Source of the DNA: a virus
Strand: one strand, 5' to 3'
Length of the DNA stretch: 25,618 nucleotides
IMG/VR virus record: IMGVR_UViG_3300044701_002446
Coordinates: 1-25,618 of that record
The notes under the pieces were generated by a model. It saw nothing but the letters and a program-made list of their open reading frames with translations. It had not been told where the DNA came from and did no database searches. Within the stretch, counting starts at the first letter, position 1. Every line of letters starts with the position of its first letter. The position numbers were made by a program, and so were the translations under genes. Shown here piece after piece: positions 12,020 to 19,570 of the stretch.

Positions 12020-13544
12020 GTACTACTTCGACGACGCCGCTGCCGACCGCGCCGTCCAGTTCATCGAGACGTTCGGCTCCCACGTCAAGGGGCACAGTGG
12101 TCCGTTCCTGCTGGAGCCGTGGCAGAAGGACGACATCATCCGCCCGCTGTTCGGGTGGAAGCGTGCCGACGGGCTGCGCAAGTACCGCACCTGCTACGTG
12201 GAGATCCCGCGGAAAAACGGGAAGTCGAACCTGTCGGCCGTCATCGCCCTCTACCTGCTGCTGGGCACCAAAGAAGCAGGCGCCGAAATCATCAGCGCGG
12301 CCGGCGACCGCAACCAGGCGCGTATCGTGTACGACATCGCCGCCCAAATGGTCCGGCAGAACAAGACGCTGGCCAGCCGGTGCCGGGTGCTGAAGAACGA
12401 AATCCACTACAAGGGCAGCTTCTACAAGTCCATCAGCGCGGAGGCCTCCACCAAGCACGGCTTCAACTGCTCGGGCATCATCTTTGACGAGCTGCACACC
12501 CAGCCCAACCGCGACCTGTGGGACGTGCTCACCACGTCGGTAGGCGCACGGGCCGAGCCGCTCATCATTGCCCTCACCACCGCCGGACACGACACCGCCT
12601 CCATCTGCTACGAGGTGCACGAGTACGCCATGCGCGTAAAGCGCGGTGAGATTGACGACCCGACCTTCCTGCCGGTCCTGTACCACGCCGACCCCGGCGA
12701 CGACTGGACGCAGCCGGAGACGTGGAAGAAAGCCAACCCAGGTTTCGGCTCCATCTGCCGCGCCGAGTACTTCGAGCAGGAGGTGATGAAGGCCAAGGCC
12801 AACCCCAACCACGTGAACACCTTCAAGCGGCTGCACCTGAACATATGGACCGGCAGTTCGACCGCGTGGATCACGGACGACGAGTTCATGCGCGGCGGAG
12901 CACCGTTGCCCGATGACGACTACCTGGCTACGCTGCCCTGCTGGGGTGGCCTCGACCTCGCCAGCACGCGCGACCTCACCGCTTTCGCCCTGCTCTTTTG
13001 GGACGAGGAGAAGAATGTGCACTACCTCAAAGTGCACCAGTTCGTGAACGAGGAGCGGGCGCACAGCAAGAAGCTGGCGGAAGGCGTGGACTACCTGGCG
13101 TTTGAGCGCGACGGCGACTTGACTATCACGCCCGGCAACGTCACCGACTACCGCATCGTGCGCGACCACATCCTCACCGCCTGCGAGAAGTACCAGGTGG
13201 CGGGCGTCGCCTTCGACCGCAAGTTCTCCACCTACATCGTGCCCGAGCTCATCGACGCCGGGGTGGAGATGCTACCCTTTGGGCAGGGCTTCTACGACAT
13301 GAGCTATCCCACAAAGCAGTTCGAGATGAAGCTGGTGGCGGGCGAAATTATCCATGGCGGCAACCGCTGCCTACGCTGGCAGGTGGGCTGCGTCAAGCTT
13401 GACCGCGACCCTGCCGACAACATCAAGGTAGGCAAGAACCGCAACAAGCTCGGCCAGCAGGTGGACGGCGTCGTCGCCTCCATCATGGCTCTGGGCATCA
13501 GCGACAACGACGACAACCTCATCACAGAAGTGTTTACCCTGTAG
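11991..13544 (+). CDS. terL: Terminase large subunit (HK97/P27 type)
   Basis: 517 residues from ATG 11991; TTG 12012 is a possible later start. Signs of Terminase_1: GPFLLEPWQKDDIIRPLFGW, Walker A EIPRKNGKSNLSA (Lys78), Walker B GIIFDELHTQ (Asp166, Glu167), coupling motif LTTAG, and the RNase H-like nuclease beginning GGLDLASTRDLTAF (Asp322) with further acids downstream. It is the ATP-driven motor and DNA cutter of packaging at the portal. The PRKNGKS form of Walker A is typical of HK97-like cos phages. Start overlaps terS by 29 bases; 17 bases, including a promoter box, separate it from the portal gene. Confidence 0.95.
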   Translation: MTNTASCLPEYYFDDAAADRAVQFIETFGSHVKGHSGPFLLEPWQKDDIIRPLFGWKRADGLRKYRTCYVEIPRKNGKSNLSAVIALYLLLGTKEAGAEIISAAGDRNQARIVYDIAAQMVRQNKTLASRCRVLKNEIHYKGSFYKSISAEASTKHGFNCSGIIFDELHTQPNRDLWDVLTTSVGARAEPLIIALTTAGHDTASICYEVHEYAMRVKRGEIDDPTFLPVLYHADPGDDWTQPETWKKANPGFGSICRAEYFEQEVMKAKANPNHVNTFKRLHLNIWTGSSTAWITDDEFMRGGAPLPDDDYLATLPCWGGLDLASTRDLTAFALLFWDEEKNVHYLKVHQFVNEERAHSKKLAEGVDYLAFERDGDLTITPGNVTDYRIVRDHILTACEKYQVAGVAFDRKFSTYIVPELIDAGVEMLPFGQGFYDMSYPTKQFEMKLVAGEIIHGGNRCLRWQVGCVKLDRDPADNIKVGKNRNKLGQQVDGVVASIMALGISDNDDNLITEVFTL

Positions 13545-13548
13545 TTCC

Positions 13549-13556
13549 TACCTTCG
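13549..13556 (+). promoter_or_regulatory. Putative -7 box TACCTTCG before portal gene
   Basis: TACCTTCG five bases before ATG 13562, within a 17-base gap. Same box and spacing as before terS and other late genes. No clear -33 box. Confidence 0.6.
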
Positions 13557-13561
13557 CCACA

Positions 13562-14758
13562 ATGGCCACTATCCTCGAACGTCTCGGCATCCAAAAGCGG
13601 GCCCGCGTGGGCAAGTTCGACAGCCAAACCATAGGCGCAGAGCTGGGCGTCTACGGCATGACGGCGTCAGGCATCACCGTCAGCGAGCAGGGCGCCCTCG
13701 CCATCTCGACCGTATACGCCTGCATCTACCGCATCGCCTCCACCGTCAGCTCGCTGTCGCTGAACATCTACCTGCGCGAAGGCAACCGGGTGACGCTGGC
13801 GGAGTCGCACCCGGCCTACGACCTGTGCAAGTACGAGCCCAACAGCTACCAGACGGCTATGGAGTTTTGGGAGCGGCTGTACAGCTCGGCCCTCATGTAC
13901 GGCGTGGGCTATGCCATGATCACGCGCGACAACAGCGGCCGCCCTGTCGCCCTCGACCTGCTCGACTACTACGACGTGGAGCCGAAGCTGGTGGGTAACG
14001 AGAAGGTGTACAGCGTCCGCGATGTCGGCGTGGTCCGGCCGGAGAACATGCTGGAGCTGGCGAACATCATGCGCATGTCGCCGCTGCGCCTGCACCGGGA
14101 AAACCTGGGGCTGACGAAGGCCGCGCAGGATTTCGGGGCGGAGTACTTCGGCAACGGCGGACAGGCCACCGGCATCCTCAAGCCGAAGAACCCACTGAAG
14201 CCGGAGCAGGTGGACACGCTGCGCAAGTCGTGGAAGCACGGTGGCCCTGGCGTCAAGTTCCTCGGCGTGGACATGGACTACCAAAGCATCCAGCTACAGC
14301 CGGAGGAGGCGCAGTTCATCGAGACCCGCAAGTTCCAGGCGGAGGAGATTTGCCGCATTTTCAGCGTGCCACCCGACCTCGTGCAGGTCCCAGGACAGTC
14401 GACCTTCAACAACGTCGAGCAGCAGCACATCCAGTTTGCCCGCCACACGATTCAGCCGTGGGCCGTCCGCCTGCAGCAGGAGGTGGACCGCAAGCTCATC
14501 GCGAGCTTCGACCGGCCCCAGGTGTACAGCCGCCACGACATGACCGACCTGTACCGCGGCGACATGGCCGCCCGTGCCAATTTCTACACGCAGATGCTGC
14601 AGGCCGGGGTGCTGTCCATCAACGAGGCCCGCGCCAAGGAGGACCTGAACCCCGTCGCAGGCGGCGACATCCACACCGTCCAGGTCAACCAAATTGCCCT
14701 GTCGGAGTTCGGTGCATATTCGCAAAAAATAGCAAATGAAAACTCAGGAAGCATTTGA
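13562..14758 (+). CDS. Portal protein (HK97 type)
   Basis: 398 residues. Characteristic segments of Phage_portal are present: ALAISTVYACIYRIASTVSS near 45-65, SHPAYDLCKYEPNSYQTAME, then MYGVGYAMITRDNSGRPVAL, the clip/stem region LRKSWKHGGPGVKFLGVDMD, and the crown part EICRIFSVPPDLVQVPGQST, FNNVEQQHIQFARHTIQPWA. Twelve copies form the ring through which DNA enters and which later joins the tail. Length is normal for HK97-type portals. Its 3' end overlaps the protease-capsid gene by 23 bases. Confidence 0.95.
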   Translation: MATILERLGIQKRARVGKFDSQTIGAELGVYGMTASGITVSEQGALAISTVYACIYRIASTVSSLSLNIYLREGNRVTLAESHPAYDLCKYEPNSYQTAMEFWERLYSSALMYGVGYAMITRDNSGRPVALDLLDYYDVEPKLVGNEKVYSVRDVGVVRPENMLELANIMRMSPLRLHRENLGLTKAAQDFGAEYFGNGGQATGILKPKNPLKPEQVDTLRKSWKHGGPGVKFLGVDMDYQSIQLQPEEAQFIETRKFQAEEICRIFSVPPDLVQVPGQSTFNNVEQQHIQFARHTIQPWAVRLQQEVDRKLIASFDRPQVYSRHDMTDLYRGDMAARANFYTQMLQAGVLSINEARAKEDLNPVAGGDIHTVQVNQIALSEFGAYSQKIANENSGSI

Positions 14759-16637
14759 GCAGGAGGTCCGCGCCCAGTATGGGGAGGCGGTAGAACTGCG
14801 CGTCTCCGAGGTCCGTGCGGCCTCCGATGACACCCTAACCGTCAGCGGCTACGCTGCCATGTTTGACGACATCACCGACCTCGGATACTTCAAGGAGCGC
14901 ATCGCCCGCGGAGCGTTTGACGGGGTAATGGAGGACGACGTCCGGCTGCTCATCAACCACGCCGGCGTCCCGCTGGCACGGACGACTAACGGCACCCTCG
15001 ACCTCGAGGTGGACGAGACCGGCCTGCGCTACACGGCACGCCTGGCGGACACCACCGAAGGGCGCGACCTGTACAAGCTCATCAAGCGCGGCGACATCTC
15101 GCAGTCCAGCTTTGCCTTCACGATTGCAGACGAGGACTACGACCGCAAAGCCAACCTGCGCACGATTACCAAGATGGGCAGCCTGCTCGACGTCAGCCCG
15201 GTGACTTACCCAGCTTACCCCACTACCACGGTGGCGGCACGCATGAAGGCGGCTCAGCCCGATCCAGCCGACGAGGTGGCCGAGGAAATTGTGGAGGCTA
15301 TTGAGGAGACCCCGGCGGTAGCTCCGGAACCCGTAAAAGTGGAACGCAGTACATTCGCACAAACTAAACCCCAGACCATGAACTTGAATGAACTCAAGGC
15401 GCTCCGCGCCAAGCACTACGAGGAGCACGTTGCCCTCGTGGAGAACCCCGAGAAAGAAGGCCGCACCATGACTGAAGCTGAAGAGCAGCGGGCTGCATGG
15501 TTGGTTGGCGAGGTTGAATCTTTGGACAAGCGCATCAAGCACCGCGCGGACCACGAGAACATGGTCGCCCGCGTAGCTTACAGCGGCACGGCATCGACCA
15601 CCGAAAAGCGCGAAATCGAGCGCGTCAACGGTCACTTCAGCCTGTCGCGCGCTATCATGTCTGCAGCTAACGGCCGCAGCTTGGAGGGTGCAGAGGCAGA
15701 GTGGGCACAGGAGGCACAGCGTGAGATGCGGGCCCAGGGCTTGCAGGTTCTCGGCCAGGTGGCCATCCCGACCAAAGCTCTCCTCCGCGCATCTGCCGAC
15801 AACTTCACGGCCGGCGCTTACGGAGCTACCACCGACGGAGCGGCATTTGTTCCTGTGAACGTGGGCGGAGCTATCGAAGCACTGCGCGCACCGTCTGTCA
15901 TCGAGCAGTTGGGCACGACCACGCTGAGCAACCTCACCGGAAATGTGAAGTTCCCGCGCGTGTCTGTGAAGGCAGCAGGAACGGCTGAGGGCGAAGTTGA
16001 CGCGAATGCGGCATCGGGCCTTGAGATGGACGAGTTGACGCTGAGCCCGCAGCGGGTTTCTGCGAAGACCACCTACTCCAAGCAGCTCCTGCTCCAGGGC
16101 GGCGCAGCAGTGGACCTGGTCATCGCGCAGGAATTGCAGAACGCGATGAACGCATTCATCGACACCAAAGCGTTCGACACGCTCGACGGCGCAACCATCG
16201 ACAACCAGTCCACGGACGGCTCGACGACCCTCACCGCTGCCATCGCAGTGGCTATGGAATCGGCGGTACTTGCAGCAGGTGGAAACCTCGCAGCTGCACG
16301 GTACGTCATGTCTCCGACTGCTTACAAGTTCGCAAAGAACCTGGCGCAGGTAAGTTCTGTCTCTGCTCTGTACGACCTCGCCAGCAACACCTTCAACGGT
16401 TACCCGGCAGTGGCTACGCCGTACCTGGTGGACGCCAGCTCGGGAGTTGGACAGATGCTCTTCGGTAACTTCCAGCAGGGCTGCATCCTCGCCTACTTCG
16501 GAGGTATCGACCTGCTGGTTGACCCGTACAGCGCTGCCGGCAACGCGCAGATCGTCCTGCACGTCAACCGCTTCTTCGATTTCGACGTTCGCCAGGCTGG
16601 CGCTCTCTCGAAAATCATTGACATCAACGCTGCCTAA
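14736..16637 (+). CDS. Fused prohead protease and major capsid protein
   Basis: 633 residues in one frame. Residues 30-170 are an S78-type prohead protease: LTVSGYAAMFDD, INHAGVPLART with His75, ISQSSFAF with Ser125, and LLDVSPVTYPAYPTTTVAAR. Residues 171-214 are an acidic, Pro-rich linker. Residues 215-633 are a complete HK97-fold capsid protein with an N-terminal coiled-coil delta domain (LNELKALRAKHYEEHV onward) and a coat domain (PTKALLRASADNFTAGAY, then RVSAKTTYSKQLLLQG, ending NRFFDFDVRQAGALSKIIDI). Met215 lies where an independent capsid gene would start and has its own promoter-like box and leader (15350-15377). Codon use in the capsid part leans more to GCT, GTT and TCT. The fusion would require self-cleavage; free capsid protein may be made from the internal start. 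Confidence 0.92.
   Translation: MKTQEAFEQEVRAQYGEAVELRVSEVRAASDDTLTVSGYAAMFDDITDLGYFKERIARGAFDGVMEDDVRLLINHAGVPLARTTNGTLDLEVDETGLRYTARLADTTEGRDLYKLIKRGDISQSSFAFTIADEDYDRKANLRTITKMGSLLDVSPVTYPAYPTTTVAARMKAAQPDPADEVAEEIVEAIEETPAVAPEPVKVERSTFAQTKPQTMNLNELKALRAKHYEEHVALVENPEKEGRTMTEAEEQRAAWLVGEVESLDKRIKHRADHENMVARVAYSGTASTTEKREIERVNGHFSLSRAIMSAANGRSLEGAEAEWAQEAQREMRAQGLQVLGQVAIPTKALLRASADNFTAGAYGATTDGAAFVPVNVGGAIEALRAPSVIEQLGTTTLSNLTGNVKFPRVSVKAAGTAEGEVDANAASGLEMDELTLSPQRVSAKTTYSKQLLLQGGAAVDLVIAQELQNAMNAFIDTKAFDTLDGATIDNQSTDGSTTLTAAIAVAMESAVLAAGGNLAAARYVMSPTAYKFAKNLAQVSSVSALYDLASNTFNGYPAVATPYLVDASSGVGQMLFGNFQQGCILAYFGGIDLLVDPYSAAGNAQIVLHVNRFFDFDVRQAGALSKIIDINAA
15350..15357 (+). promoter_or_regulatory. 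Internal -7 box TACATTCG for free capsid protein
   Basis: GCAGTACATTCGC inside the protease-capsid gene nearly repeats GCAGTATATTCGC from the lysis promoter at 3411. It is followed by an A/C-rich, SD-less 20-base leader and ATG 15378 (Met215), at the start of the capsid delta domain. The layout equals that before the major tail protein gene. The bases also encode the linker residues RSTFAQTKPQT. Confidence 0.6.
15378..16637 (+). CDS. Nested major capsid protein from internal start
   Basis: 419 residues, the same frame and stop as the fusion gene, beginning MNLNELKALRAKHYEEHVAL. An HK97-fold capsid protein of about this length with an N-terminal delta (scaffold) domain is normal as a separate gene, and the start falls precisely at the domain border. 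The preceding promoter-like box and leader suggest separate synthesis, which would give the large excess of capsid protein over protease that an icosahedral head needs. Whether it is really made separately is inference. Confidence 0.55.
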   Translation: MNLNELKALRAKHYEEHVALVENPEKEGRTMTEAEEQRAAWLVGEVESLDKRIKHRADHENMVARVAYSGTASTTEKREIERVNGHFSLSRAIMSAANGRSLEGAEAEWAQEAQREMRAQGLQVLGQVAIPTKALLRASADNFTAGAYGATTDGAAFVPVNVGGAIEALRAPSVIEQLGTTTLSNLTGNVKFPRVSVKAAGTAEGEVDANAASGLEMDELTLSPQRVSAKTTYSKQLLLQGGAAVDLVIAQELQNAMNAFIDTKAFDTLDGATIDNQSTDGSTTLTAAIAVAMESAVLAAGGNLAAARYVMSPTAYKFAKNLAQVSSVSALYDLASNTFNGYPAVATPYLVDASSGVGQMLFGNFQQGCILAYFGGIDLLVDPYSAAGNAQIVLHVNRFFDFDVRQAGALSKIIDINAA

Positions 16638-16658
16638 TTAGGCAACGACCACACAGGC

Positions 16659-16687
16659 GAAGGCCCGGGGCACTCCCCCGGGCTTTC
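16659..16687 (+). terminator. Hairpin after the capsid gene
   Basis: GAAGGCCCGGGG (16659-16670) pairs with CCCCGGGCTTTC (16676-16687), 12 pairs with one G-T, loop of five bases (CACTC). A short T run (CTTTCGTACTTT) follows. It stands 22 bases after the capsid stop and just before the next promoter box, so it probably ends or reduces transcription from the strong capsid unit. Confidence 0.7.
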
Positions 16688-16688
16688 G

Positions 16689-16696
16689 TACTTTCG
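16689..16696 (+). promoter_or_regulatory. Putative -7 box TACTTTCG before connector genes
   Basis: TACTTTCG four bases before ATG 16701, directly after the capsid hairpin. It would restart transcription for the connector and tail-completion genes with no leader. Confidence 0.6.
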
Positions 16697-16700
16697 GGCC

Positions 16701-17267
16701 ATGGTTACCACCGTCAAGGTCACGGGCACCCCGGTGCTCAACGACATCATCACCGTCGCAGACCTCAAGACCTTCTGCCGCGTAGACAGCGCCGACGAGG
16801 ATACGCTGATGGACGCGCTGCGCCAGGCAGCTATCACCTGGTGCGAGGAGTATTGCAGCATCCGCCTCGGCGACGTCGCAGCCATAGCCTACGCCGACGC
16901 GTGGGCGCCGCTCGGCATCACCGTCGGTCCGGTGCAGAGCATCACCTCCATCACCTACCTGTCGACGGCCAACACGACGCAGACGCTCGGGGCGAGCTAC
17001 TACTACAGCGACCTGAATAGCCAAATCGCCCGCATCCGTTTCGTCAGCCCGCCGGACCTGTACGACGACGCGCTCAACCGGGTGCAGGTCAACTGCGTCA
17101 TCGGCTACCCCGAGGCGTCCGTGCCAAAGCCTATCCTGCAGGCCATCCGTATCCTCGTGGGACACTTCTACGAGAACCGCCAGCAGGTGGTCACGGGCAC
17201 CATCGCCACCGCCGTACCCTTTGCGGTGGAGGCCCTGCTCTCACCCTACCGTCTGCTGCACCCATGA
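16701..17267 (+). CDS. Head-tail connector, HK97 gp6-like
   Basis: 188 residues. Pattern of the gp6/QLRG group: ITVADLKTFCRVDSADEDTL near the start, AAITWCEEYCSIRLGD, then the PV-x-SI-x-SI-x-Y element GPVQSITSITYLS, the strand RVQVNCVIGYPEASVPKPIL, and the closing QAIRILVGHFYENRQQVVTG and LLSPYRLLHP. Such proteins form a ring under the portal and connect head to tail. Coupled to the next gene by ATGA. Confidence 0.9.
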   Translation: MVTTVKVTGTPVLNDIITVADLKTFCRVDSADEDTLMDALRQAAITWCEEYCSIRLGDVAAIAYADAWAPLGITVGPVQSITSITYLSTANTTQTLGASYYYSDLNSQIARIRFVSPPDLYDDALNRVQVNCVIGYPEASVPKPILQAIRILVGHFYENRQQVVTGTIATAVPFAVEALLSPYRLLHP

Positions 17268-17578
17268 GGATAGGAACGCTTGACCGCCGCGTAGAAATCC
17301 AAAGCCTGACCACGGTGAAGGATGACTGGAACTACGACGTGACGACGTGGGGCACGCTGGCGGAGGTGTGGGCGTCGCGCCGCGATCGCAGCAGCGGCGA
17401 AGTCACCGAGGTCATGAAGACGGTGCAGCTCAACCGCACCGAGTGGACGGTCCGCTACCGCTCCGACGTGGACACCACCATGCGCATCATGCATGACAGC
17501 GTATACTACTACATCGTGGGCGTGGTGCAGATAGGCCGCAAAGAAGGGCTGCTGCTCATCACCGAACTGCGCGACTGA
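17264..17578 (+). CDS. Head-tail adaptor (Phage_H_T_join, gp7/gp16-like)
   Basis: 104 residues starting MRIGTLDRRVEIQSLTTVKD, the typical beginning (M-x-x-G-x-LD-R-x-I-x-I-Q) of SPP1 gp16-like stoppers. It continues WGTLAEVWASRRDRSSGEVT, then WTVRYRSDVDTTMRIMHDSV and YYYIVGVVQIGRKEGLLLIT, matching the family order. It plugs the connector after packaging. Start overlaps the gp6-like gene, stop overlaps the next start (TGATG). Confidence 0.92.
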   Translation: MRIGTLDRRVEIQSLTTVKDDWNYDVTTWGTLAEVWASRRDRSSGEVTEVMKTVQLNRTEWTVRYRSDVDTTMRIMHDSVYYYIVGVVQIGRKEGLLLITELRD

Positions 17579-18219
17579 TGGACATCAGGCCCAAGTCCAA
17601 GGTCATTAAATCGCAGCTCGGCAGCTTCGGCTTTGACGGGCGCCAACTGAAGGCCATCGAGGACGAGCTGATGAGCATGCCGCTGCGCTACCGCGCCAAG
17701 GCACTTATCGGTCCTATGAAGACCGCGCTCGGCGTCACCAAACGCCAGGCACAGACGAACGCTATGGCCAGCGCCCGGACGGGCAACCTTGCCAAAGCTA
17801 TACAGGTGGTCGAAGGCAAGGACAAGCGCTACACCTACGTGGTCCTGCGCGTCAACCCGAAAACCAGCTACTACCTCCCGGCTCCTGCGTGGATGGACCG
17901 CGGCATGCCACAGCTGCAGCGTCCTATCAAGTACGCCCACCTCGTGGCCGGAGGCACAAAGCCAGGGCTGCGCATCAACCGCGAGCTACAGGACGGACGC
18001 CGCAAACACTTCACCGTACGCAACGAGGAAAGCGGCAAGGTGCACCGGCTGTCGCAGTGGCTGACCCCGAAGAAGCCAGGCATCCAGCACCCAGGCACCG
18101 AGGCCAACAACTTCATCGAGGACGCTTGGACCCTCACGCAGGACCAGGCGGAGGCCAAGTTCCGCGACATCGCCATCGACCGCATACTCAAGTTCAAAAA
18201 CAGGCAAGGCTTCACATGA
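17578..18219 (+). CDS. Tail-completion protein, HK97 gp10-like
   Basis: 213 residues. Key parts: LRYRAKALIGPMKTALGVTK, SARTGNLAKAIQVVEGKDKR, YAHLVAGGTKPGLRINRELQ and NNFIEDAWTLTQDQAEAKFR. The G-N-L-x-x-A-I helix, the YAxLVxxGT strand and the final F-x-x-AW are hallmarks of the HK97-gp10 group, usually encoded after the adaptor and before the tail terminator. There are extra basic residues in the middle. Role: completing the head-tail joint or tail end. Coupled on both sides. Confidence 0.8.
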   Translation: MDIRPKSKVIKSQLGSFGFDGRQLKAIEDELMSMPLRYRAKALIGPMKTALGVTKRQAQTNAMASARTGNLAKAIQVVEGKDKRYTYVVLRVNPKTSYYLPAPAWMDRGMPQLQRPIKYAHLVAGGTKPGLRINRELQDGRRKHFTVRNEESGKVHRLSQWLTPKKPGIQHPGTEANNFIEDAWTLTQDQAEAKFRDIAIDRILKFKNRQGFT

Positions 18220-18983
18220 TCAACCACATCATCGACATCCTGAAGGCCGACGCCGCCGTGACGGCTGTCACCACCGCCGACCGCATCTTCCCGCTCGCGC
18301 GCCTGCAAGGCAGCGCCGTGCCTGCTATTGTGGTGCAGCTGACCAACACCACGCCCGTAGACACGCACGACGCCCTCGCCACGGTAGATGAGCACCTCGT
18401 GCAGGTGACTGCCATAGGCACCACGCCGAAGCAGTGCTACGACCTGGGCGAGGTGGTGCGCCTGTCGCTTGACGGCTACCTCGGCGGCGACATCAGCAGC
18501 CTCCGCTTCGCGACGCAGGCCACCGACATCTTCGAGGCGGACGACCTGTTCACCATCACCATGCAGTTCGACGTGCACCTGCAGCGCGGCGAGGTGCAGC
18601 TGCCGACCTCTGCGGCCATGGGCTCGGACCTCAACCTGCGCGGAGCACTGTACTACCGCATCCAAGACCTGGCGCTGGTCAACGGCTACAGCTACACCTG
18701 CACCGCCGCCGACTACGTGCTCTTTGCTGACTACGCCACCGCCTCCGGCTCGGCTACCTCCACGCTGCGCCTCCCTGCCGTCGCGTCAAACGAAGGGCGC
18801 GTCATCCGCGTGAAGACCGGCAAAGGGCTGAGCAACCAGCGCACCCTCATCATACGCGGGAACGTAGCTGACGACGCAGAAATCGACGGGGCCGCTACCG
18901 TCACCATGGACCGCGACTACGACGGTATCACGCTCGTGTGCCACCGCACCGAGTGGTACATCGTACAGCGCAAAAGCAAATAA
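18216..18983 (+). CDS. DUF3168-like tail terminator with extra beta domain
   Basis: 255 residues from ATG 18216 (ATGA overlap). Residues 1-125 match gp17/DUF3168: MINHIIDILKADAAVTAVTT, RIFPLARLQGSAVPAIVVQL, HLVQVTAIGTTPKQCYDLGE, then FTITMQFDVHL. DUF3168 proteins usually stop there. Here a second domain of about 120 residues follows, with SYTCTAADYVLFADYATASG, LRLPAVASNEGRVIRVKTGK, and ending HRTEWYIVQRK. This resembles the beta domain at the end of many phage fibres, including the one at 570-2261 (YTLVLGDAGDYIQTTS, TITVPP, ending WTLTGE). It would decorate the tail terminator ring at the neck. The fusion is seen directly; its role is inference. Confidence 0.75.
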   Translation: MINHIIDILKADAAVTAVTTADRIFPLARLQGSAVPAIVVQLTNTTPVDTHDALATVDEHLVQVTAIGTTPKQCYDLGEVVRLSLDGYLGGDISSLRFATQATDIFEADDLFTITMQFDVHLQRGEVQLPTSAAMGSDLNLRGALYYRIQDLALVNGYSYTCTAADYVLFADYATASGSATSTLRLPAVASNEGRVIRVKTGKGLSNQRTLIIRGNVADDAEIDGAATVTMDRDYDGITLVCHRTEWYIVQRKSK

Positions 18984-19002
18984 TTGACACTCCCTATCTT
19001 CA
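18984..19002 (+). promoter_or_regulatory. Putative promoter before major tail protein gene
   Basis: TATCTTCA (18995-19002), a near match to TAnnTTCG, is followed by an A-rich leader of 18 bases without Shine-Dalgarno and ATG 19021. TTGAC lies at 18984, but too close to be a normal -33 box. The leader resembles the one before the internal capsid start. Confidence 0.5.
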
Positions 19003-19020
19003 CGAAAAATCTGAACCATC

Positions 19021-19551
19021 ATGGCAACTACTGGAAAAGTCCGCTCTAACGCCATCGGCGTGTACATCTCCAACACCGCCCTCCCGGACGCAGGGCTCAC
19101 CTACGCAGGCCCGACCTTCGGAGACGGCGCTACGGAAGACGACGACTTCGAGCTCATCGCCTGCGCGACTTCCGGCTCCTTCTCCGGATCTATGGAAGTC
19201 ATCGACGCGACGACCAAAGACAACGACGGCCAGCGCGAAATCCTGACCAGCGCCCTGTCGTGGTCCATGTCCTGCGACGGTCTCATCGAGTACGGCAGCG
19301 TCAGCGCCGGAGCGAAGAACACGGCCGAGCTGTTCGACATCTGGAAGAACAAGACCAAGGTGCGCATCGCATGGACCACGGGAGTAGACGGAGACGTCAT
19401 GCTGTGGGGCGACGCCTACATCACCAGCTACGAGGAGACCGCCGGCCTGAACGAGGTTGCCACCTTCGCGGTGCAGTTCGAGGGCGACGGCTCTATCACG
19501 AAGTCCACGATTGACGACACCAACGTAGCATTCACTACGAACAACGACTAA
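19021..19551 (+). CDS. Major tail (tube) protein
   Basis: 176 residues. The pattern of TP901-1-type major tail proteins is visible: CATSGSFSGSMEVIDATTKD, NDGQREILTSALSWSMSCDG, LFDIWKNKTKVRIAW, then WGDAYITSYEETAGLNEVAT and FAVQFEGDGSI. Hexamers stack to form the tail tube. It lies between the terminator and the tail chaperones as usual. It is a single-gene unit with a promoter-like box and short leader before it and another box after it, fitting a protein needed in large amounts. Confidence 0.9.
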   Translation: MATTGKVRSNAIGVYISNTALPDAGLTYAGPTFGDGATEDDDFELIACATSGSFSGSMEVIDATTKDNDGQREILTSALSWSMSCDGLIEYGSVSAGAKNTAELFDIWKNKTKVRIAWTTGVDGDVMLWGDAYITSYEETAGLNEVATFAVQFEGDGSITKSTIDDTNVAFTTNND

Positions 19552-19558
19552 CTCGCTG

Positions 19559-19566
19559 TAAATTCG
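19559..19566 (+). promoter_or_regulatory. Putative -7 box TAAATTCG before tail chaperone gene
   Basis: TAAATTCG four bases before ATG 19571 in a 19-base gap. Same box and distance as before portal, terS and connector genes. Confidence 0.55.
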
Positions 19567-19570
19567 GAGC

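Noticed and set aside
14715-14722. CATATTCG as a promoter box for the protease-capsid gene
   Set aside because: The first T of TAnnTTCG is missing and the spacing to the ATG at 14736 (13 bases) fits neither class seen elsewhere. Kept only as a weak possibility.
14835-16562. 575-codon open frame on the minus strand opposite the protease-capsid gene
   Set aside because: The opposite frame encodes two unmistakable domains. The minus frame is rich in Cys, Arg, Val and His in the way of antisense frames.
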